Assembly: GCF_018687715.1 (NCBI RefSeq) | Contig: NC_056765.1 | Span: 13,861,001 to 13,925,000, forward strand | Reading direction: 5' to 3' | Length of the DNA: 64,000 bases | DNA from: Carya illinoinensis | Taxonomy: Eukaryota > Streptophyta > Magnoliopsida > Fagales > Juglandaceae | Shown: in pieces, positions 1-11,965 of the stretch | Layout of the letters: each line of letters opens with the position of its first letter | How positions within the stretch are numbered: position 1 is the stretch's first letter | Notes under the pieces: model-generated | What the model was told of the DNA's origin: nothing | Databases searched by the model: none | What the model saw: the letters and a program-made list of their open reading frames with translations, nothing else | Made by a program: the position numbers and the translations under genes

Positions 1-2324
1 AATTATTCGAGAATTTGTCTCGAGCTGCATAGTGTGACAGAGGTGTATTTCTGGATGCAGTCCTCTTGTTAAGTGGCAGAAATTGTGTAACAGTGTCCTA
101 AAATAGTGGTGATATGGCCTATAGTCTAAGTTGACGGGTGTTACCTTGTGGTTGACTATGACTAAGAGTATAAGGAAGTGGTGGAAAAGTATCAGAGTGT
201 GCAGCGGAAGCATGATGGGCATCGTGATGTGACTCGGGATTTGTCTCGAGCTACGTGACATGACAGAAGTGTATTTGTGGATGCAGTCCTCTCCTATCAA
301 GTGTTGGGATGAACTTGTACAAGGTCGGAAAGTAGGAAGAGTCCTACCAACCGAGTTTGAGCAAGTTGGTATTGAAGTATGGAGTTTGTTTATATGAGTG
401 GGCGTGCATTGGAATTATAAGTTACTCTTAGGTGATAAAAGGGGATGAGATACATGTGTCTCTGTGAAGATTTAGTATGGGCTAGGATACGTGAAGGTAG
501 TGATGAGTATATATAGTCTAAGGTTGTGATGCATGACTCTGTTGGTCGAAATCATGCATCGGATTGTGGAAATAAAAGAATGAGACGGAAGTCTTAGTGT
601 CTTAACCCTAAGGTGAATCACGAAGGTTCACTTTAAGGAACAAAATTCCGAAGGTTTTAGTATAGTAAATGGCACGTGAGAGCCTAGGGATGGACGGAGA
701 GTATTCCAAATGACACATAGTTCTATTTTTAGAATAGTTACTTATGCATTAGATAGATGATGACGTAAGGTTATGTGTATGCATGTAGGTTATGACTGGA
801 CTGCATGATTGAGTATGGCATGAAGTCTAGGTAGGTATAATGTTTATACTCTTCTAGAGTTTTTTTTATTCGAAGGAAAAAGAAAACGAAAGCTTTTCTC
901 TAAAAGGAAAATGAAACTTTTCTCCATGACACGTTTTACTAAAGAAAAAAAATGAAACGTAAGTTTTCAAGTATAAGTACGTAACAGCCTTCCTTGGTAG
1001 TCCCTTTTTACGCACCCAAAGTATGTATGTGTATGCATGTGAATAGATGTTATAAGTAGCACATATTATATGTACATTCATGAAAGGAAACGAAATGAAG
1101 CTTTCAAAGACGTAAGAACTGTTAAGGACAGTAAGGACTGAAAAAGAAAGAAAAATATCTTTTCTAAAATTAAATAACTCTTTCTAAAACAACTTTTATG
1201 AAAAAAAGAAAGAATACCATGCTTTAAACAACGTGAAGAAAGTGTTTTAAAATGTCCATTTGAAAGTGAGGCTTTGGCCCTATGCTTAAAATGTCCCTAT
1301 GAAAGATGATGTTTTAAAATGATGCCATAATTTTTCTAAAATGACTTTATAAATTGATGAACTGAAGAACTGTAAGAACTGTAAGAAAGATCTGTAAAGG
1401 ACTGAAGGACTGTAAAGGAAAGAAAATGACTAAAAAGGAATGAATGGATTGAATGCATGATGTATGAAAATATGTAAGGGCCACATGGACTGGAATGGAA
1501 ATGGTACCAAATGAATGGACTGGATGGGGTAGATTGCAATGCCGGGTAAGTAGTATCGGTAGTGCACCTAGTGCTGCACCCTAACGGAATGGATTCCCAA
1601 CCCATGGCCATGGGCAGAATTAGGTCCAAAAGACCACTAACCCCAGCACACAGGACGTAATAGTGTGCTACATGGCCAATGAAAGTGAAAAGAAAGAACA
1701 GATGCATATTAAGAAAGAATGCATGTATGTATAGATGAACGGAATGCATAAATGTACGTAAGTAAGAAAAGATGAATGCATGAATGTATATAAAAGATAA
1801 ATGCATGAAAATATTATTTAAGAAATGAAGGTACCAATGCGTGGGGAACTGTTTTAAAGAAGAAAGTAATTTTTAAAGAAAAGCTCCACCTCGCAACGTT
1901 TTCAAACGAAATGAAAGACAAATGCATGCTATGTAAGATATGTATGTACGGAATGATAAATGCATGACTGAAAATCTATCTTATTATATTTTAACTATAT
2001 GAAGTAATGCTCATGAGTCATTGACTCATTTTAGTTTTTATGTGTGCCATCCCAGGCACAAGATGAGCATGACAGGTCAGGATGGGCACAGCCCAAGGGG
2101 AAGAGCACGAAGGCCTAGACAAGATGTTTTATATTGGAAACTTTAATTATGAAATGTAATGTTTTTCGCTGAAATCTTTAATTAAGAAAAGTGAATTTTA
2201 TTTATGATGTTGAGTTTTTTGTATCCTGACATGAATGGAAAAGAAATTTCAAAGGAATTATAATTCCCGTCGATTTTTATCAAAATCGTTATGAAAAGGA
2301 CCCATCATAAGGATGGGTGTTACA
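1..2324 (+). mobile_element. 3' non-coding part and LTR end of an LTR retrotransposon
   Basis: No credible coding frame spans this block. It ends in GGATGGGTGTTACA at 2311-2324, the usual terminal form of plant Ty3/gypsy LTRs, whose starts read TGTAACACCC. The stretch at 1520-1680, with its CCATGG-rich GC island in AT-rich DNA, resembles long gypsy LTRs. The 5' boundary lies outside the window, so I cannot say whether this is a full LTR, a solo LTR or an internal tail. The open frames at 866-1081 and 1336-1806 (minus) are low-complexity and are probably not genes. Confidence 0.45.
11..292 (+). repeat. Pair of ~56-bp direct repeats
   Basis: The segment at 11-66, containing TTTGTCTCGAGCT and later GGATGCAGTCCTCT, recurs with a few changes at 236-292. 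The spacing is about 226 bp. It lies in the non-coding part of the retrotransposon and probably reflects an old tandem duplication. Confidence 0.7.
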
Positions 2325-2940
2325 ACCTAATAACCTTCCCTTTCCTCTGACTAACATCCTCCTCATTTTGTGATCTATTTCCTGCCAGAATACATGTTGG
2401 TTTCTTCAAGACCAAAACATATGAAGCACTCTTTGAGAGGGTAACCTTCCGTGCAAGCAATGAACCATCAGACCCTGCCTTATACCTAACTTGAGCTTGA
2501 AAGGCCTAAGCCATTTTAGCTCTGTTTTCATCAATCGGAAGAGATACTTTAGAGCCAGCCACTATGTGAGCATTGAACACAAAATCTTTTGAACCTCTAC
2601 CCTTCAAATCTTCATGAAGAATCAGAGAACATCTTTTATTCCCATTCCCATAATCGTCGACTAACAGAAAGCATCGCCTTGAATTTGAAAGATGCTAAAT
2701 AATAAGGACACCATGAACATCCCGTAGCTTTTTGACAAAACTAGAATGCCAAGGGTGAGCCAAGAAATCCTCCATCTCCCTAACCACCTATGACTCTGCC
2801 TAGACACTAAGGGAAAGAATTTGAACACCCTTTTTCTTCTCCCAATAATGCGAATAAAATTACCCCCCCCATTCGAAATAACAAGTCTTCGATTCTACTT
2901 TCCAACACCTGAAGCTCAACATCGAACCCTCACCTTCACT
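2325..2940 (-). pseudogene. Degenerate coding remnant, probably retroelement-associated
   Basis: Read on the minus strand, most of this stretch has protein-like character in one frame, broken by several stops. Recognisable pieces include GNGNKRCSLILHEDLKGRG and then a segment reading NAHIVAGSKVSLPIDENR. They resemble a repetitive plant protein that often precedes LINE-type ORFs in tree genomes. I base this on general resemblance only, and no catalytic motif is visible. There is no intact start or stop. Confidence 0.35.
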
Positions 2941-3583
2941 AGTCTATCAAGTTAACTAGTCTACAAAACCAAATTGCCAACAAAAAATTGAAAAAATATA
3001 TAGCAGGAAAGCAAGAGTGTTGCCTAATTAACAATGTCCTAACTTGTCTACTAGGAATCTTTGCATGTCTTCTTATTGTAGCCTAGGCACATGCACTTGC
3101 TACACTGGAGCTAACGTTTAATAATGTCTACGGATTTAGCCTAAAGCTGTAAATTTTTTAAATATTGTTTGTACGTGATTTGTTCAAAAAAGCTTGGATC
3201 TTTGATTGTATTTTCACTATTTTACATTAGAAGAAATACTCTTTTTTAGAAGTGAAGGTGTATTGTTATGAAGTTTTTATTATCATTGCCATCTTGTACG
3301 GTATAAAAGTTATGTAACCTGAAACCATGGATGTGAAGTTTTTTATTTTTATTTTTGTGTGTGTGTATGTTTATTTTTTGGGCTTTTTTGAATGTTGGTT
3401 GGTTGTATTTTTTTATATAGCTTATATGTAAGCCACTTTGTGATATTGGAACTTTGCCTTGCTTGGCAGTGGGGAAGACCTTCACCAAGCTTGTAATGAA
3501 TTTTGGGAATTTGACTTGTATAACAAAAAATTTACCTTCATTTTGATCAAAAGATGTTGTTTAATTGCTCAAAAAGGGTTTTA
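2941..3583. other. Intergenic, nothing recognised
   Basis: AT-rich sequence without a credible gene. The minus frame at 3246-3488 is rich in Lys, His and Asn and is composition-driven. Confidence 0.5.
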
Positions 3584-5294
3584 TGTAACACCCTGGTCCT
3601 GCAAGGGTCGAAGAGTTACTTCTTGAAACTTAAAACTCACATTTCATCAAGATATTTACAAACTCCAAAATATAAAGTTGATCGAATACTACAATCTCTT
3701 AGTAAAAATTGTCAATCCTCAGAAATCTTCTATGAGTAACCACTATGCTTAAATAATCATCGCACTTATGTTCCAAAATCTTGATCCTTAGCTGAACTAT
3801 TCCAAAATCATCTTAAAAAATATTGTGGATAAGGGGTGAATTATCAACAACTCAGTAAGCAGAGAACATATACTAGTGTGCAAATATGAGTATTTATAGA
3901 GTTCAAAATGTATAAGAAAATGGTTTTACTTTCAGAATGCAGAATTAGAACATGTTATCAAAAATATTAGAGCAAAAGTTTTAGAAAAAAAAATATTCTT
4001 ATTCAAAGTTCCTTTGGCACAGTATAACTGAAACATCACATCAGAATAGAATTCCATGTTTAACCCCCGTGGTAGGGTTGTGCACATAAGAAAGACCATG
4101 CAGAAAACCACTTTGCTTCCGAAGTGGATGCAATAGAAATATAAAAGTTGGTACCAACCCGAACAGAGGTCACAATTTTACACCCGTGGTAAGGTCAAAG
4201 TAGAACAGAAACAAAAACAGAATGTCATGCCAGATGTTTTTAGAAATCACATCATATCATATCAGAGTAGAAAATATTTTCAAAACATAATAGAATCAGA
4301 TCACAAAAATATGATTTATGCACAAAATTTCACATTTGTTCTCTTTTGCACAGTTCAGAAATAAAATGCCAAAATAACTCATGTCTATACCAGTCATGCC
4401 AAAAAATACTTTATTCTTATACAAAATTTCATGAGTAATGCAAAACAAATAACCGAGGTGTTTCAAAATTATTTTCATAACAAAACATGCATACTTTTTC
4501 AAAATCAATCTCAGTTAATTTCTTTTATGCAAAATCTAGCATAGGAACCCCTCTTACTTAAACTTATTAACTTATCAAAAATTCCTCACAACAGTGCTCA
4601 ATGAATAATCAATCATCACCTATAGAAAATCATGTAATCGCATCCGAAAAACACAAATCACCTATTTTATTTCTCAAAAATTTAAATTTTTCCTTAACCT
4701 AAACATATCATCACTTCCCAAAATTCCTCACTATCCAACTTAATATTTGACTAAAGTATTAAATTCCAACTCACCTACTATCGAGGTCTAAATATAAAAT
4801 ATCAAAATCATTACAAGTAGAAAAGTAGAAAATCATAATTTTGGTTAAATTAAAAATATTATTTTAAAAAGGATTCAAAATAAAAATTTTTACTTACTTA
4901 AAAAAATTCATATTTTAATATATATTAATAAATAATATAATTCAACTCTAAATTCTTTAGGTCTTAATACCAATTGCAATTTGAAAACTTTAACTATTTT
5001 CTGTTAAGCAAATTTTTTGGATAAATAAGAGTGATCCAAAAACCACATAAAATAATACAAACATTTTTCTGTAATTTAACTAAGGCTCATCTTAAAAATA
5101 TGCCCCACCAAAAACACTAGTATAAACAAAAAAAAAAAAAAAACCATTTGTTATGATCTGTGACTGCAAGGGCATAACTGTAATTTTTTAACAATACCTT
5201 CAATTTAAAAGAAGGTGGAAGAGGCAACGACAGGGGCTTCTTGAGAAGGAAGAGAACATAACGAAGGCTTGGTAGAGTTGGGCCCCTCTCTCTA

Positions 5295-5365
<71 letters not shown>
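5295..5365. repeat. (TG)n(AG)n compound microsatellite
   Basis: A short TG run followed by about 27 AG units. Overlapping serine/leucine-rich open frames here are artefacts of the repeat. Confidence 0.95.
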
Positions 5366-5368
<3 letters not shown>

Positions 5369-5752
5369 GAACACATGAAGAGAGGAGCCATGAGAGGGAG
5401 AAGCAAAGAGGTGCTGGGGACTTACTGCGACTTGCCAAATGACGGACGACTGCTTCTATGGGTTTTTTTGGGTAGTTTTCGGCATGTAGCAAGGTTGGAA
5501 ATCGGGAGTATGGGGAGAGCATCCCTTGCTCTATTTTCGAGAATAAAAAATAGGGGTGGTTTCGGTTTCATGTGGTTGAGCTGAACTTGAGTTACCGGTT
5601 CTCGTGGTTGCGGGAGATGGTCGAAACATGGGTGGTTGAGTGGCTTCCGATAGTTGGCTCTCATGTAACTGGGCAGCAGCTAGCGAACGGTGGTGCAGGG
5701 TAGTGATGCTTGCGGAAGAGCATGCAATGCATGGGTTGCTACCGTTTGGTGT

Positions 5753-7104
5753 TGATGAGTGCGCGAAAGTGCACTCTAAATACCCTATTATTGGATTAAA
5801 ATGCTAAAATGTGAATATAAATCATATAAATTAATGTATATTCTTGAATTAAGTTTCCATTTACGTTAGAATACTCCTAAATAGTTTTTTATGTTTAATT
5901 TCAGAGTTTATAAAAGAGCAAGTCAAAACCTAGTCAAATTCAAAGGAGAAGCTTCATGGAGTTTGAGAGCAATTTGGATAAAAAAAAAATTACAAAAGAA
6001 AACTGCAAAAAGTCCAAATCCAAAATTTGCTAGGAGACAGTTTGGACATAATTTAGTGTGTTGATTATAATTTTTTACTCATATATCGGATTGATGCAAT
6101 TCTTGATGTATTAGAAATATATCTTAAAGGGCTATAAAGTTTTCTCTAATAAGGATTTCAAAATTCAAACTCCTAAATTACGTACGTGGCTACCAAGATG
6201 AGTTCTAAAATTTAAAAGATTTTTTTCTACGGAAATTATGAAGACATTAGGGTTTCTTTCCTACCATATATGTGCATATCATTAGCACAAAATAGAGAGG
6301 AGCAGAGGCATAAGAGGCAGATTTAAAGAGATGAGAAAATCACTTCTATGGCCGTCGTTCACTTCAGTTTCCTCTGAAAATTTTTGTTGTCCATTATATG
6401 TATAGGTAACTAAATTCTCAAGTAGGGTTAGGAATGTTCTTGTAAATTAGATGGTATTTTTAATTTATTCTTAATTTATGTATCTGATTTTTAATTATTA
6501 AATCTCTTTTATTTTATCATTCTCAATTCATTGTTATTGTTTTCTTATCCAAATAATCAATGAATTTTTTCTATTTGATTCAATCATTCTTTTTCTATTA
6601 AATGGATTAGTTCTTTGATTATATTTTGATCAATTATTTATCTATATTGATTTAGTTCTTTGTTGCAATATCATTTCTTGAGTATATTATCGTCATTGAA
6701 TTTTCTCAATAGAGATAATAATTTACGTATTTTAAAAGTGGTGAATGATTTTTCAAATGGTTACATTTGATTTAATTTTGGTTTATAAATCTAAATCTTC
6801 CGATTGGAAATTTCGGGAATTGAGTTCTTAATTGAGTTATCCAATGAATTAAAAATAATTAAAATACCAGATTTATGCAAAGGATTTCAGATGCTTTATT
6901 GTTCATCAAATTTAAGTACTTTTTTCGTTAATCACTTCGCTTCACTTTAATTTACAGTTAAAGTTCATCTTTGTTCTCTATTACTTATTTAATATTTTTC
7001 CTTAGTTTCTTTGTTCCTTCTGTTATTCTTTTAATTTATTTTCCTGTGGAATCGACACTCCAAAACTGTGCTACAACTACCACGTTACTCTTTAGGCATA
7101 ATCA
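5753..7104 (+). mobile_element. Solo LTR with GGTGT target duplication
   Basis: The block starts TGATGAGTGCGCG and ends GGCATAATCA, giving TG...CA ends with TGAT/ATCA inverted tips. It is flanked by the identical 5-bp sequence GGTGT at 5748-5752 and 7105-7109, as expected for integrase-mediated insertion. It is 1,352 bp long, AT-rich and non-coding. The end region contains GTGGAATCGACACTCC (about 7046-7061), a motif style common near the 3' ends of plant LTRs. No internal retrotransposon domain is present, so it is a solo LTR or a small non-autonomous element. Confidence 0.75.
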
Positions 7105-7380
7105 GGTGTTTTCGACGTTTAGGGTGTATTGAAAGAGCAAGGATGGTTCTGTGATGGTGCTGGGTGCAGTGATAGCGATGGGAGAGGTTTGTCAGTGGTA
7201 TCACTATAATCATAAGAGAAGTGTATGCATCTATAAATAGAGGTAAAAAGGTTGAAACCCTAGAGGAAAAAAGAAGAAGAAGAAACATGCATGTGAAGGA
7301 CACGGACATGGTGAATCCGTGCATGCAAAGGGAACTACATGACGGGGAGTCTACTTGTCCCACGGGTTGGTGCTTCTGAG

Positions 7381-7698
7381 ACGGATTTTCAACATGTAAA
7401 TGGTTGCTGGAATTTCTTGTCATTTGGACAAATTTGGAGCATATAAATGCTTTCTGCAATTTGTATGTTTTCTCTCTATTCTTGCTGAGTTGTGTAGCCA
7501 TTTTTATTATTTTGGGACTGATTTTCAGCATGAAAATGGATGCTGGAATTTCTTGTCATTTGGTTAGATTTTCAGCATGTAAATGCAGCTTGTTATAATT
7601 TGGATCTTTAATTTCTCTCTATTCTTTCTTAGTTGTGTTGCGGTTTTTCTTGTTTTTGGGACTGGATTTCAACATGTAAATGGTTCAAAAATGTTGCC
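7381..7698 (+). repeat. Tandem repeat, ~140-bp unit, 2.3 copies
   Basis: Units begin at about 7381, 7517 and 7661. Each starts like ACTGATTTTCAGCATG and contains GCTGGAATTTCTTGTCATTTGG, and the first two also share a TTTCTCTCTATTCTT block. The third copy is cut short near 7698. It lies upstream of the LTR core. Confidence 0.8.
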
Positions 7699-7860
7699 AT
7701 GTTCTCGGTTTAAAATGACTTATTTTATTTATGGGCAGTGTGTGTAAGTGCTTTCAATAAACGGATTTTACATGGGTGTGTGAGTATTGATCACAACCTT
7801 GAGCCGAGATCGGCATAATTTTGGTGGAGCTCCTCGGTTTCTTAGGATCACATAATATTG

Positions 7861-8664
7861 GGTAACATCCCCTGAGTTGTCGTAGGGCAAAAAGGAGCTC
7901 TGGTGAGATGGTAACACTCTCGAGACAAAGTCGTGGCCTTTCTAATGGCAGAGCCTAAAGGATGTCATGGTCAAGAACGAGGTGTGAAGCTAGCTCTCGC
8001 TCAGAATGAAGTCACATGGACAGTCGTTAGCTATGGTGTGTTGAAGGGAGCCAAGGTGTGTGGATGACCCATTTAGGATAGATCATGGTGCATGAATTAA
8101 TACATTGGATTTTTTGGTTTGTTTTCAAGCTGCTTAGAAGGCCTAGGCCCCTGAGAGAGTGGTCGGTGTTTTGAGCAATGTTGCTCAATAAGTCGTATTG
8201 TGGGTTCTTAGTATGTTGCTGAGAAACCTATAATTTGGTATGCATGATTTAATTTTCTTTGCATTTATATATTGCATATCTTCATTTCCATTGTACTTGT
8301 ATCTTGGAGTTTTGTCTTAGTTTTAAATTTTAGTTATTGAGATTTTTCAAAATCTCACTATGGTTGTCTCACTATGGTCCCACTTCTCAGAATGTTTTAA
8401 TTTCTTGATGATCTAGATGACTGTATAATTTAATTTAACTTATGACGTTGAGACTTGTGACTTATGGATATAGCAGTTATGACGTTAATTTTTCTCTTAT
8501 CTTGTTATTTAGAGTTATTTACTACCCCTTTTTATTTTTTTGCTACGAATTAATTGTACACTTCTTATTGAGGATGTGAACACACACCTTATTATCACAA
8601 CATACAAGGTGTTTGACCCATGTGGACCCAACGTTGCAGTCCTTGCCAAGGCAGGGGCACCACA
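7861..8664 (+). repeat. 5' LTR segment homologous to the 3' LTR
   Basis: Alignable by eye with 21356-22427. Shared anchors include TGAGTTGTCG, GGTCAAG(A/G)AC(A/G)AGG, GCATATCTTCATTTCCATT and CCTTATTATCA. It ends GGCACCACA next to the primer binding site. The copies are clearly diverged, so the insertion is old. Confidence 0.75.
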
Positions 8665-8666
8665 GG

Positions 8667-8678
8667 TGGTATCAGAGC
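8667..8678 (+). other. Primer binding site, initiator tRNA-Met type
   Basis: TGGTATCAGAGC is the standard plant primer binding site complementary to the 3' end of initiator tRNA-Met. It begins two bases after the LTR end, in the plus orientation, which fixes the direction of the gypsy element. Confidence 0.9.
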
Positions 8679-9319
8679 TTCCATGGCTATGGGTAAATAC
8701 CTAAGTCACATATGTATAATATCAGAGTTAGGCTTTAACAACAGTACGATAGGCTTGAAATTTGTATAGTAAGACTTGGATCTTTAGCAAAGTTGGCTTG
8801 AAGTTTTAGTTCGATAGGCATGAATCTTTGGTATTGTAGACTTGAAGTATTAGCAATTAGGCTTGAATCTAAGATATCAAAATTTGAATGAAATCCACAT
8901 GTTACAATAGGAAAGCATGATAGTATCCATCGTCGAATGAGGACAACGGGGTCTAGCCATGCATCTTGATCACGGGATAGAAATAGAAGTCACAAATTGA
9001 GGAAGGTAACAGGTCTGACTTAACCTACGAGATTATGTTGGTCTAAGAATACACCCACTAGTGGCCTAGGGAGGTTGTAAAGGCGGTTGGACATCAGTGT
9101 ACAATCTATGCAACAAGTCTCATAAGGAAAAGTGCCAGATGGGAACAAACATGTGCTTTCAATGCAGCCCGGGCTATCGTCAAATAATGCCTTTGGGAAA
9201 TCCAAGGAAGTGAATCTAACACAGTTAAAGAAAGGGTTGGCTAGGAGCTGTCTATACATACACAAATTTTCCTTTCAGTGGATGAAGAGACCCAGAGACT
9301 CAAAAGGCTAGAGTTATCA
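8679..9319 (+). pseudogene. Degenerate gypsy leader and gag start
   Basis: This follows the primer binding site. 8730-8880 holds loose repeats of an AGGCTTGAA motif every 30-40 bp. From about 8938 a frame begins MRTTGSSHAS and continues with serine/arginine-rich codons broken by stops, compatible with a gag N-terminus. The CACTA insertion interrupts it at 9320. There is no usable reading frame, so the gag assignment is tentative. Confidence 0.4.
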
Positions 9320-9512
9320 CACTACAAAAAAAAAAAAAAAAGCAGATTGGGCTCTTTTTATTACTAGCAACACTAATATAACTGGAAATAACATACATTT
9401 TTATTTCACTCGGGATCTTTGTGGCCAGCTGAAAAGAAAAGTGGAATTTAAGACTTTATCCTGCAAGTTTTAGTCGCCGGAAATAGTCTTGCCAAATACG
9501 TTAGCTTTAATA

Positions 9513-9598
9513 ACTTATTACAGCGACTTAAGTTTGGCACAATATCCACCTCCATTAAACTTGACTTATTACAACGACTAGAAGTCGCTGTAATAAGT
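9513..9598. repeat. CACTA 5' subterminal inverted repeats
   Basis: ACTTATTACAGCGACTT at 9513-9529 is exactly reverse-complementary to 9582-9598. A near direct copy, ACTTATTACAACGACT, lies at 9564-9579. CACTA subterminal regions carry repeated short motifs bound by the TNPA-type protein. These are good candidates for that role, although binding is inferred. Confidence 0.8.
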
Positions 9599-9766
9599 CT
9601 TTTAAATCCCATCCCTCACCTGCTTCTCCGTCACTTTCCCTACTTTCCCCCCTTCTATCTCTCTGTCTCTCTCTCGGGATTTCACATTCTGATGGGGATT
9701 TCCAATAGGTTCCACCGGCGACGTCTTCTTTCCGTCGTCTTCTCGTTAACGCCGGTAAGTTTATCT

Positions 9767-9768
<2 letters not shown>

Positions 9769-9837
<69 letters not shown>
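9769..9837. repeat. (CT)n microsatellite
   Basis: About 34 CT units, immediately after a possible exon end (ACGCCG|GTAAGT near 9757) in the 5' part of the CACTA element. The overlapping Ser/Leu or Arg/Glu open frames are artefacts. Confidence 0.95.
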
Positions 9838-9839
<2 letters not shown>

Positions 9840-11965
9840 ACTCTTGCTCAGATTCAAGGCATTCCGACATAAATGGTTATTCTCTCTTTGGTGTCGCCAA
9901 GGTTACTTCTTATATAGTGTGAGCTTACAAATTTCTGTTTGTATTTATCTGGTGTTAGATTTGTGTAGTCTTTTTCTTAGATGTTTATTCTTTTTCTTTG
10001 TTTTTGAGTAGTCCGATTTTCCTTCGATTTTTTTATTTTTTCTTAAATATGTATTCTCCAATAAATTCCGTTTCTTAAACCTGCACTCAATAAACTCTAT
10101 TTCTATCTTCCTCGAATCTAAGTAATTAATGGTTGAAACCTGAAATTACTTCATCCAAAATGCTTGTAGATGTCCTATTTGGGTGACATATAATATCATG
10201 TTTAGATAAAGTTAATGTAGTACATCAGTGGGCTTTTGTGAACGAAGGGAACTTTGGTTTCGGCATTAATTCATGAGAGAACATTTTTGTGTCCTTTTAA
10301 CCATTTATATGGCACTAATTGGTTTGGTGTTGACCTTTTCTGCTTTCTAGAACTTGCCTCTTGTTTGTATACCCAAGTAGTTGTCTGTAATACCAACTTT
10401 AAAGGCTTGTGAGCTCAAACCAACTGTAAATGTAAATTGTTGAGAATGGATTTAAAATAACTGTTATTTTTTGTTCTTTTATGAAATTGTGGTCATATTT
10501 TTTGGCTGCTTTGCTTTACAACACACACAAATAGAGTCTCACTAAAATCAAATCAGTCCATTTGATTTATGAGTTCTAGTACACACATGCATATAGTTTC
10601 AAATGCTAGTATGTGGCAAAGGAAATAAAAATGCTAGTAAGTAAACTGACTTCTTTCTCAACTAAATACCAAGTATTAACGGCTTGGATGAAAGCATCTT
10701 GAATTATTGTCCTATATCATTATATGCCTGCTTTCTCTGAACTGTCCTTGATGAAACCCTGGAAGAGAACGGAGAGAGAACATCAATTATTCATAGCACA
10801 CTTAGTGCTAAAATATAAATCTGTGAGTAGGAGATGTCTTGGGGGTAACTAGCTAATAACATCAGGCTAAAGAACAAAGACCTTAGCATGTAATCTACAA
10901 TGAAGAAAAAATTGGCTTATTGGATCTTTTGCCAAATACTAATTTTGAGATGCTAGAATAAATTGATTTGTAGTCTCTCTAGCAATCTACTGATTTAGTG
11001 GACCTAAAAACATGTCTTAGATGTACTGAGTATTTTTAATATTTAAATAAGTTTGTCCAGTGGTCCTTTCTGATTAAAACATTATTTTGGGTTTACAATT
11101 GTCACCATCATAATATGAATGATGTTTTCTTTGTGGAATCATGCTTATTTACTTCATCAATACAAATTTGAAAATCAGGGTGAAGGATTTACACATTATC
11201 ATGCTGGAAAGTGGAATAGCTTTCTCATTATTTTGAATGCGAACGCTTATGAAATAATTGAAAAATAATCTTTGCAGTGTTAAGGTACTTAAATTTCATG
11301 CACTCCTTTTAGACAAATCAATAAATTTAAAACCTACATGTAAAAAGTAATTTTTTTTTTCCATAATGAACCTTATAATTTTTAAAAATAAATGCGCAAA
11401 ATTTACTCATTAATATTGTACCTAGTATTTACTTTTATCAATATCGTATGCATCCAGAATTTGGTTGCGAGGGCAAAGATAGAAATTGGGACGGGCTGAG
11501 CAACTTGGTGCCAATTGGCAAATCTCCAGGAGAATCTTATATTATGTATGCTCACCTTGCTAAAAGCTAAAAATTAGTCAAAGTTTACAACTTGCAGAGA
11601 GAGAGAGAGAGAGTATCTAATCAATTTTTTTCCTTTTTTCCTAACTTTTAATTATGGGGTGTTGGCCTTTGTTTTTCTAGGAAATTGGACAAGACAGTTG
11701 CAGATTTATTTCCTAAATCTCACATCGTCGGTTGTTTGCACTTAGAAGCCTGGCCTTCCATTTAGGTTAATGATCAGAATACTAATGCAGTAAATTAAGG
11801 AGACCCATTTCCACTTCAATTGGAAATGCCAATAGTTCATTTTTTTTTTTATATAAGTAGAACGCCAATAGTACATTAGAAATGACAACATGGAAATTAA
11901 GTTGTTTATCATACTGGGCCTTGAGTAAGTCAGACAGTAATAATATTTTGCATTCCTCTCTGTAG
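9838..11965 (+). other. CACTA 5' non-coding region
   Basis: AT-rich, without a credible long frame. A short (GA)n run lies at about 11597-11614. Stretches near 11180-11260 and 11455-11560 have higher GC content and could be further exon-like pieces, but I could not recognise them. Confidence 0.45.

Larger units (their letters stand above)
3584..8664 (+). mobile_element. Putative long 5' LTR region of the CACTA-bearing gypsy element
   Basis: A TGTAACACCC-type LTR start lies at 3584 and the LTR end GGCACCACA lies at 8656-8664, just before the primer binding site. Apart from the solo LTR at 5753-7104, I see no other boundary in between. LTR homology with the 3' copy is directly visible only for 7861-8664. 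The upstream part would then be LTR sequence that the truncated 3' copy has lost. The full extent is therefore an inference. The alternative is two adjacent unrelated LTR fragments. Confidence 0.35.

Noticed and set aside
866..1806. Minus-strand open frames of 71 and 156 residues
   Set aside because: Low-complexity, His/Phe/Ser-rich, no domain, and within non-coding retrotransposon sequence.
5117..5522. Ser/Leu repeat frames
   Set aside because: Translation of the (TG)n(AG)n microsatellite.
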